Shown: one piece after another, positions 61,058 to 64,000 of the stretch
Layout of the letters: every line of letters starts with the position of its first letter
Position numbering within the stretch: position 1 is the stretch's first letter
Translations under genes and position numbers: made by a program
Notes under the pieces: model-generated
Database searches by the model: none
What the model was told of the DNA's origin: nothing
Seen by the model: the letters and a program-made list of their open reading frames with translations, nothing else
Origin: an uncultured Gemmiger sp.
Lineage (GTDB): Bacteria > Bacillota > Clostridia > Oscillospirales > Ruminococcaceae
Direction of reading: 5' to 3'
Length of the DNA: 64,000 bases
Assembly: GCA_944386495.1 (NCBI GenBank)
Contig: CALXBE010000009.1
Span: 1-64,000 of the forward strand

Positions 61058-62935
61058 TTGAATAAGAAAACACTGATCCGCAACCTGATTGTCAGTCTGG
61101 TATTCAGCGGCATTCTGGGTTATGCGGTGGTGATCTTCCTCCAATACCAGAACTACTTTGATCCCCTGGTGCGGAATATCATCTTGATTTGTATTGCAGC
61201 CCTTTTCATTTGCGTTTGGTGGATCTTCCTTGTGGATCTGCGGGAAAGCCTTCGTTCCAAGGGGCGTGAGGAAGACCGTGATCTGGATGACGACGATGAC
61301 GAATTCGGATATGCCAACCCTGATATGATGGCCTACATGGAGCAGGCCACCATGGAGCTCGACCTCAACGGGGAGGACGAAGATCTGGTCCTTCAGCCCG
61401 GTGCCCCCGCAGCTGAGCCGGAAGTATTCCAGCCTGTTGAGGAGGAAGATGCCCCCTTCCAGGAAGAGCCCATTCCTGAACCCGTCTATGAGGAGCCCGC
61501 CCCTGTTGAGGCCCCTGCTCCCGTTGTTCCCGAACCCGTTTACCAAGAGCCTGTTCAGGAAGAACCCGTTTACGAGGAACCCGCTTTTGTGGAGCCTGTT
61601 CCCGCCTTCAATGCTCCCTCTTTTGAGCCCGAGGAACCTCCTGTGGAAGAGGACCACACCGTGGAAATCTCCATCCCCGAAGAGTTCGAGGTGGAGCAGC
61701 CCCAGCAGTCTCAGCCTGAGGAGCCTGTATTCGTACAGCCTCAGCCTGTAGCTCCCGTTGCAGAGGAGCCTGCCCCTGTACAGCCTGCAGCAGAAACCGT
61801 TGCTCCTGTTCAGCCCGCTCCCGCCCCTGTGCAGCCGGTACAGCCTGTTCAGGCTGCCCCCGCCGAGCTGCCCAACCCCGAGCCCATCAAACTGGAGCTT
61901 CCCGATGTTCCCGAGAAGCCCGATGTAAACACTGTTGATCTTCGTTCCCTCACCCCCGCTTACATTGAGATGCTCAACGAGCGGGAGCGGAAGATCCTGG
62001 CCATGCGGATCAGCAAGGAGAAGCGCCGCCGTGCTGATATCCGGGCACAGCAGGAGGCTATCATGCGGACCCAGGAGCTGCAGCTTTACGCTCAGGCTCA
62101 GGCCAACCGGAGAATTATGGAAGCCCAGCAGCTCCAGGAAGAGCGCAAGCGGATGGCTGCCGAGCAGATGAGCGAACTGGCCGCCAACGCTGAGGCCGCT
62201 ATCACCTCCGGTCTTACCCCCAATCCCGAACCCATGACCGCTGAAGAGCGGGAACTCCAGCTTCAGAAGGAAGAAGAGAGCCGGATGGAAGTCATCCGCA
62301 GCCGGGAAGCCATCATCCGTCAGGATGCTGCCCGCCGGTCTCAGGCTGATGCCGCCCACCGTCAGGCTCTCCGCACCGCCCAGCAGGAAGCTGCCCGGAT
62401 GGATCTGGAGCGCCGTGCCCAGGAAGAAGCCCTTCACCAGGAAGCAGACCAGCAGCGTGCCGCTGAGCGTGCTCTTCAGGATGCAGCTCACTTTGCATAT
62501 CTGGAAGCCGAACGGCTGGCCAAGGAACAGCTGGTTCAGCAGGAAATGGTACGCCGGGCTCAGGAGCGGATCGTTGCTACTACTGCCAAGTCCTCTGCCG
62601 GTGGCTCCGTCACCGATGTGGTTCAGCTTCAGATGGATCTGGACCGTGCCAACAAGGCAGAGCGTCAGCGCATCGAGCGTGAGATTGCCCTGCGGAGAAA
62701 GCAGGAAGAGGCTGCCCGTCATCTCCAGGAGCTGCAGCAGCGCCGCCGGGATGCAGAAGCCATGCGCCAGCAGGTCCGTCAGCGGAAGATGGCAGAATGG
62801 GCCAGCACTACCCAGCAGTTTGCCGCTGTGACCGAGGAAACCCTGGCACAGGCCGCTGCAGAAAAGGTCGCCCGTCTTGCCTCCATCACCGCCGAGCTGG
62901 AAGCAACCATCAAGGATACCGGCAAGAAATCCTGA
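61058..62935 (+). CDS. Membrane-anchored Pro/Glu-rich coiled-coil protein
   Basis: This protein of about 625 aa is not recognised as a known family. Two N-terminal membrane helices (about 8-30 and 40-58) precede an acidic DDDDDEFG stretch. A long Pro/Glu/Val-rich low-complexity segment (about 110-290, units like EEPVYEEPAPVE) follows, then a helical region of about 310 residues rich in Gln, Glu, Arg and Ala (many QEEAxR-type heptads). The start is uncertain: AAGGA lies 10 nt before the TTG at 61058 but only 1 nt before an in-frame GTG at 61049, so I prefer TTG. It follows upp by about 40 nt. It could be a scaffold or stalk on the inner membrane face. Confidence 0.65.
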   Translation: MNKKTLIRNLIVSLVFSGILGYAVVIFLQYQNYFDPLVRNIILICIAALFICVWWIFLVDLRESLRSKGREEDRDLDDDDDEFGYANPDMMAYMEQATMELDLNGEDEDLVLQPGAPAAEPEVFQPVEEEDAPFQEEPIPEPVYEEPAPVEAPAPVVPEPVYQEPVQEEPVYEEPAFVEPVPAFNAPSFEPEEPPVEEDHTVEISIPEEFEVEQPQQSQPEEPVFVQPQPVAPVAEEPAPVQPAAETVAPVQPAPAPVQPVQPVQAAPAELPNPEPIKLELPDVPEKPDVNTVDLRSLTPAYIEMLNERERKILAMRISKEKRRRADIRAQQEAIMRTQELQLYAQAQANRRIMEAQQLQEERKRMAAEQMSELAANAEAAITSGLTPNPEPMTAEERELQLQKEEESRMEVIRSREAIIRQDAARRSQADAAHRQALRTAQQEAARMDLERRAQEEALHQEADQQRAAERALQDAAHFAYLEAERLAKEQLVQQEMVRRAQERIVATTAKSSAGGSVTDVVQLQMDLDRANKAERQRIEREIALRRKQEEAARHLQELQQRRRDAEAMRQQVRQRKMAEWASTTQQFAAVTEETLAQAAAEKVARLASITAELEATIKDTGKKS

Positions 62936-62945
62936 TACCTGATTG

Positions 62946-62987
62946 AAAAATCCCCTTTTCGGAAAACTCCGAAAAGGGGATTTTTTT
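62946..62987. terminator. Bidirectional terminator
   Basis: The 18-bp stem AAAAATCCCCTTTTCGGA/TCCGAAAAGGGGATTTTT has a 4-nt loop between convergent genes. Confidence 0.93.
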
Positions 62988-63002
62988 GACCTATTCAAAA
63001 TA

Positions 63003-64000
63003 TCAGTCCAGCAAAACAGGCGGCCGGGTATAGGCCTGTCCCATCCTTCCGGGTCTGTGGGCACAGAGGGCCGCCAGGTCCTCTGCCCGGCTGTGAGCCT
63101 TTCCCACCAGGAATGCGGCCCGGTTTACAGTTTCCAGCTCTGTCAGGCTGGTACCCGCCGGAAGAGCCGCCTTTTTCAGAAGAGGAAGCGCTTCCCTTCT
63201 GCCCGCCAGGATGTGAAGGTAGGGCGGCAGTTCCGGCAGCTGGTCCCCGTATTCCAGGGCACTGTCCAGAACCAGCCTGCGGAGCCTTGCCAGAGGATAG
63301 CGCTTGGTTTTCAGTGCAGTAAGAAGGTCCTCCAGGGTTGCCGTCTCCCGGATGCACCGTTCCAGTCTCCGGTCCAGGCCTTCCCCCGTGTGGCGGATGG
63401 CTGCCAGCTGCTCGGTGGACATAGCCCGGAGCCGGGACAAAATAGCCGTCTCCGCCCGGGTCTGGTCCAGAAACAAGCCTTCCCGTTCCGCCTCCCGATA
63501 AAGTTCCAGCGCATAGGGCGGCACGAAAGGCTCCCAGCTGTCCAATCCCTTTTCCCGGTAAATCTTCCGCAGCCAGCTGGCGCTGGCATAGGGCGGCGAA
63601 GGAATATTGCTGTCATGGCCGGTTCCCAGCCGAATCAGGGGCAGCGGTTTCAAGGGGCTGTTCTGTTCCAGAATTGCCCGGCAATACTCTACCCCCAGGA
63701 TATTATTGGGAGTGTCCAGCAGAAAGGAGAGACGGGGTGCAGTCTGCCTCAGTGCCACGGCCCTGGCCTGGGCAAAGGTGGTGCCTTTTGCCAGTTCCTT
63801 TTTCAAAGGTTCTGAAAGGGCTTCACTGTTCAGGAGCCGGGCCAGCTCCATAAATTCCTCTGCTTTTCCCCTTTCCGCCCCAAAGGCAAGGGTATCTGCC
63901 CCCAGGGCGGTAAGGACTGCCACCCCCGCTGCAGCAAATTTCTGGGCAGTAGCGCAGGCATAGGGGGCCGGGATGGCTGCCACCAGGTCAGCGCCTCCTT
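63003..64000 (-). CDS. tmcAL: tRNA(Met) cytidine acetate ligase (partial)
   Basis: About 331 residues of a YlbM/TmcAL-family enzyme are visible; the 5' part lies beyond the right edge. Family landmarks are the cut GADLVAAIPAPYACATAQKFAAAGVAVL, the LLDTPNNILGVEYCRAI loop, and IPSPPYASASWLR. In Bacillus TmcAL uses acetate and ATP to acetylate C34 of elongator tRNA-Met. The N-terminal nucleotide site (HNGH-like) is not in the window. The length fits the C-terminal 80 percent of the family. Confidence 0.88.
   Translation of the reverse strand, partial: GGADLVAAIPAPYACATAQKFAAAGVAVLTALGADTLAFGAERGKAEEFMELARLLNSEALSEPLKKELAKGTTFAQARAVALRQTAPRLSFLLDTPNNILGVEYCRAILEQNSPLKPLPLIRLGTGHDSNIPSPPYASASWLRKIYREKGLDSWEPFVPPYALELYREAEREGLFLDQTRAETAILSRLRAMSTEQLAAIRHTGEGLDRRLERCIRETATLEDLLTALKTKRYPLARLRRLVLDSALEYGDQLPELPPYLHILAGRREALPLLKKAALPAGTSLTELETVNRAAFLVGKAHSRAEDLAALCAHRPGRMGQAYTRPPVLLD

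Noticed and set aside
1-64000. CRISPR arrays, insertion sequences, integrases
   Set aside because: I saw no regularly spaced repeats of 24-40 nt with unique spacers, no transposase or integrase motifs and no terminal inverted repeats.

Overview
The window reads as ordinary chromosome of a GC-rich, Gram-positive, spore-forming Clostridia bacterium. A gut Oscillospiraceae-like organism (Flavonifractor/Lawsonibacter/Oscillibacter type) is my inference. It rests on gene content (sporulation gene ytfJ, scpAB-ytfI-ytfJ-rluB order, a glmS ribozyme, Firmicutes-type lipoproteins, GGAGG ribosome binding sites) and on the many intrinsic terminators. I see no insertion sequence, prophage, CRISPR array or rRNA. 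Genes are tightly packed on both strands, and long antisense reading frames are shadows caused by GC-rich codon usage.

Layout. 1-317: two tandem 159-nt repeat units carrying a tRNA 3'-end remnant. 318-4522 (minus): a two-component system with two exported proteins. 4682-5563: a membrane-anchored cell-wall amidase. 5610-10528 (minus): a complete branched-chain amino acid ABC transporter (livKHMGF). 10834-11803: xpt and a TrpR-like YerC regulator. 11909-15053 (minus): a three-gene biotin transcarboxylase-like operon (12S-, 1.3S- and 5S-like subunits) with no membrane decarboxylase. 15202-19305 (minus): site-2 protease, scpA, scpB, DUF2953, ytfJ, rluB. 19513-20707: rpmB, a DUF4250 protein, an esterase. 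20933-23387: polar amino acid ABC transporter. 23484-25966: nadE, a NusG-II-like protein and a 45-aa membrane peptide. 26080-28094 (minus): deoB and ydcF. 28310-30052: pyruvate kinase. 30153-33638 (minus): glmS with its self-cleaving ribozyme leader, a membrane protein and a polysaccharide deacetylase. 33745-36809: rmuC, tRNA-Leu, a run of palindromes and a MATE pump. 36857-38362 (minus): guaB, followed by an intergenic region with a strong candidate small RNA.

38835-41894 (minus) encodes an ATP-grasp enzyme, a GH13 glycosidase and a lipoprotein. 41999-46386 (minus) carries a PerM-type membrane protein, a GH25 lysozyme, an SDR reductase, tadA and a CPBP protease. 46593-52303 is a citrate-to-2-oxoglutarate module: GntR regulator, YbhJ-type hydratase/aconitase, citrate synthase and isocitrate dehydrogenase. 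52487-54418: adenine salvage (apt plus an NCS2 permease). 54531-55691: luxS-pfs. The rest holds a metallophosphoesterase, tcdA, tRNA-Arg, a DUF378 protein, a RodA/FtsW protein, tsaE-tsaB, upp, a 625-aa envelope-type coiled-coil protein and the 3' part of tmcAL, which runs off the right edge.

Taken together the genes suggest an anaerobe living on amino acids and fermentation intermediates: two amino-acid ABC importers, carboxyl transfer between acids, an oxidative half TCA cycle for glutamate, and strong purine/pyrimidine salvage (xpt, apt, upp, deoB). The least explained items are the putative small RNA at 38629-38775, the decarboxylase-free transcarboxylase operon, the ATP-grasp/GH13/lipoprotein operon and the 625-aa coiled-coil protein.
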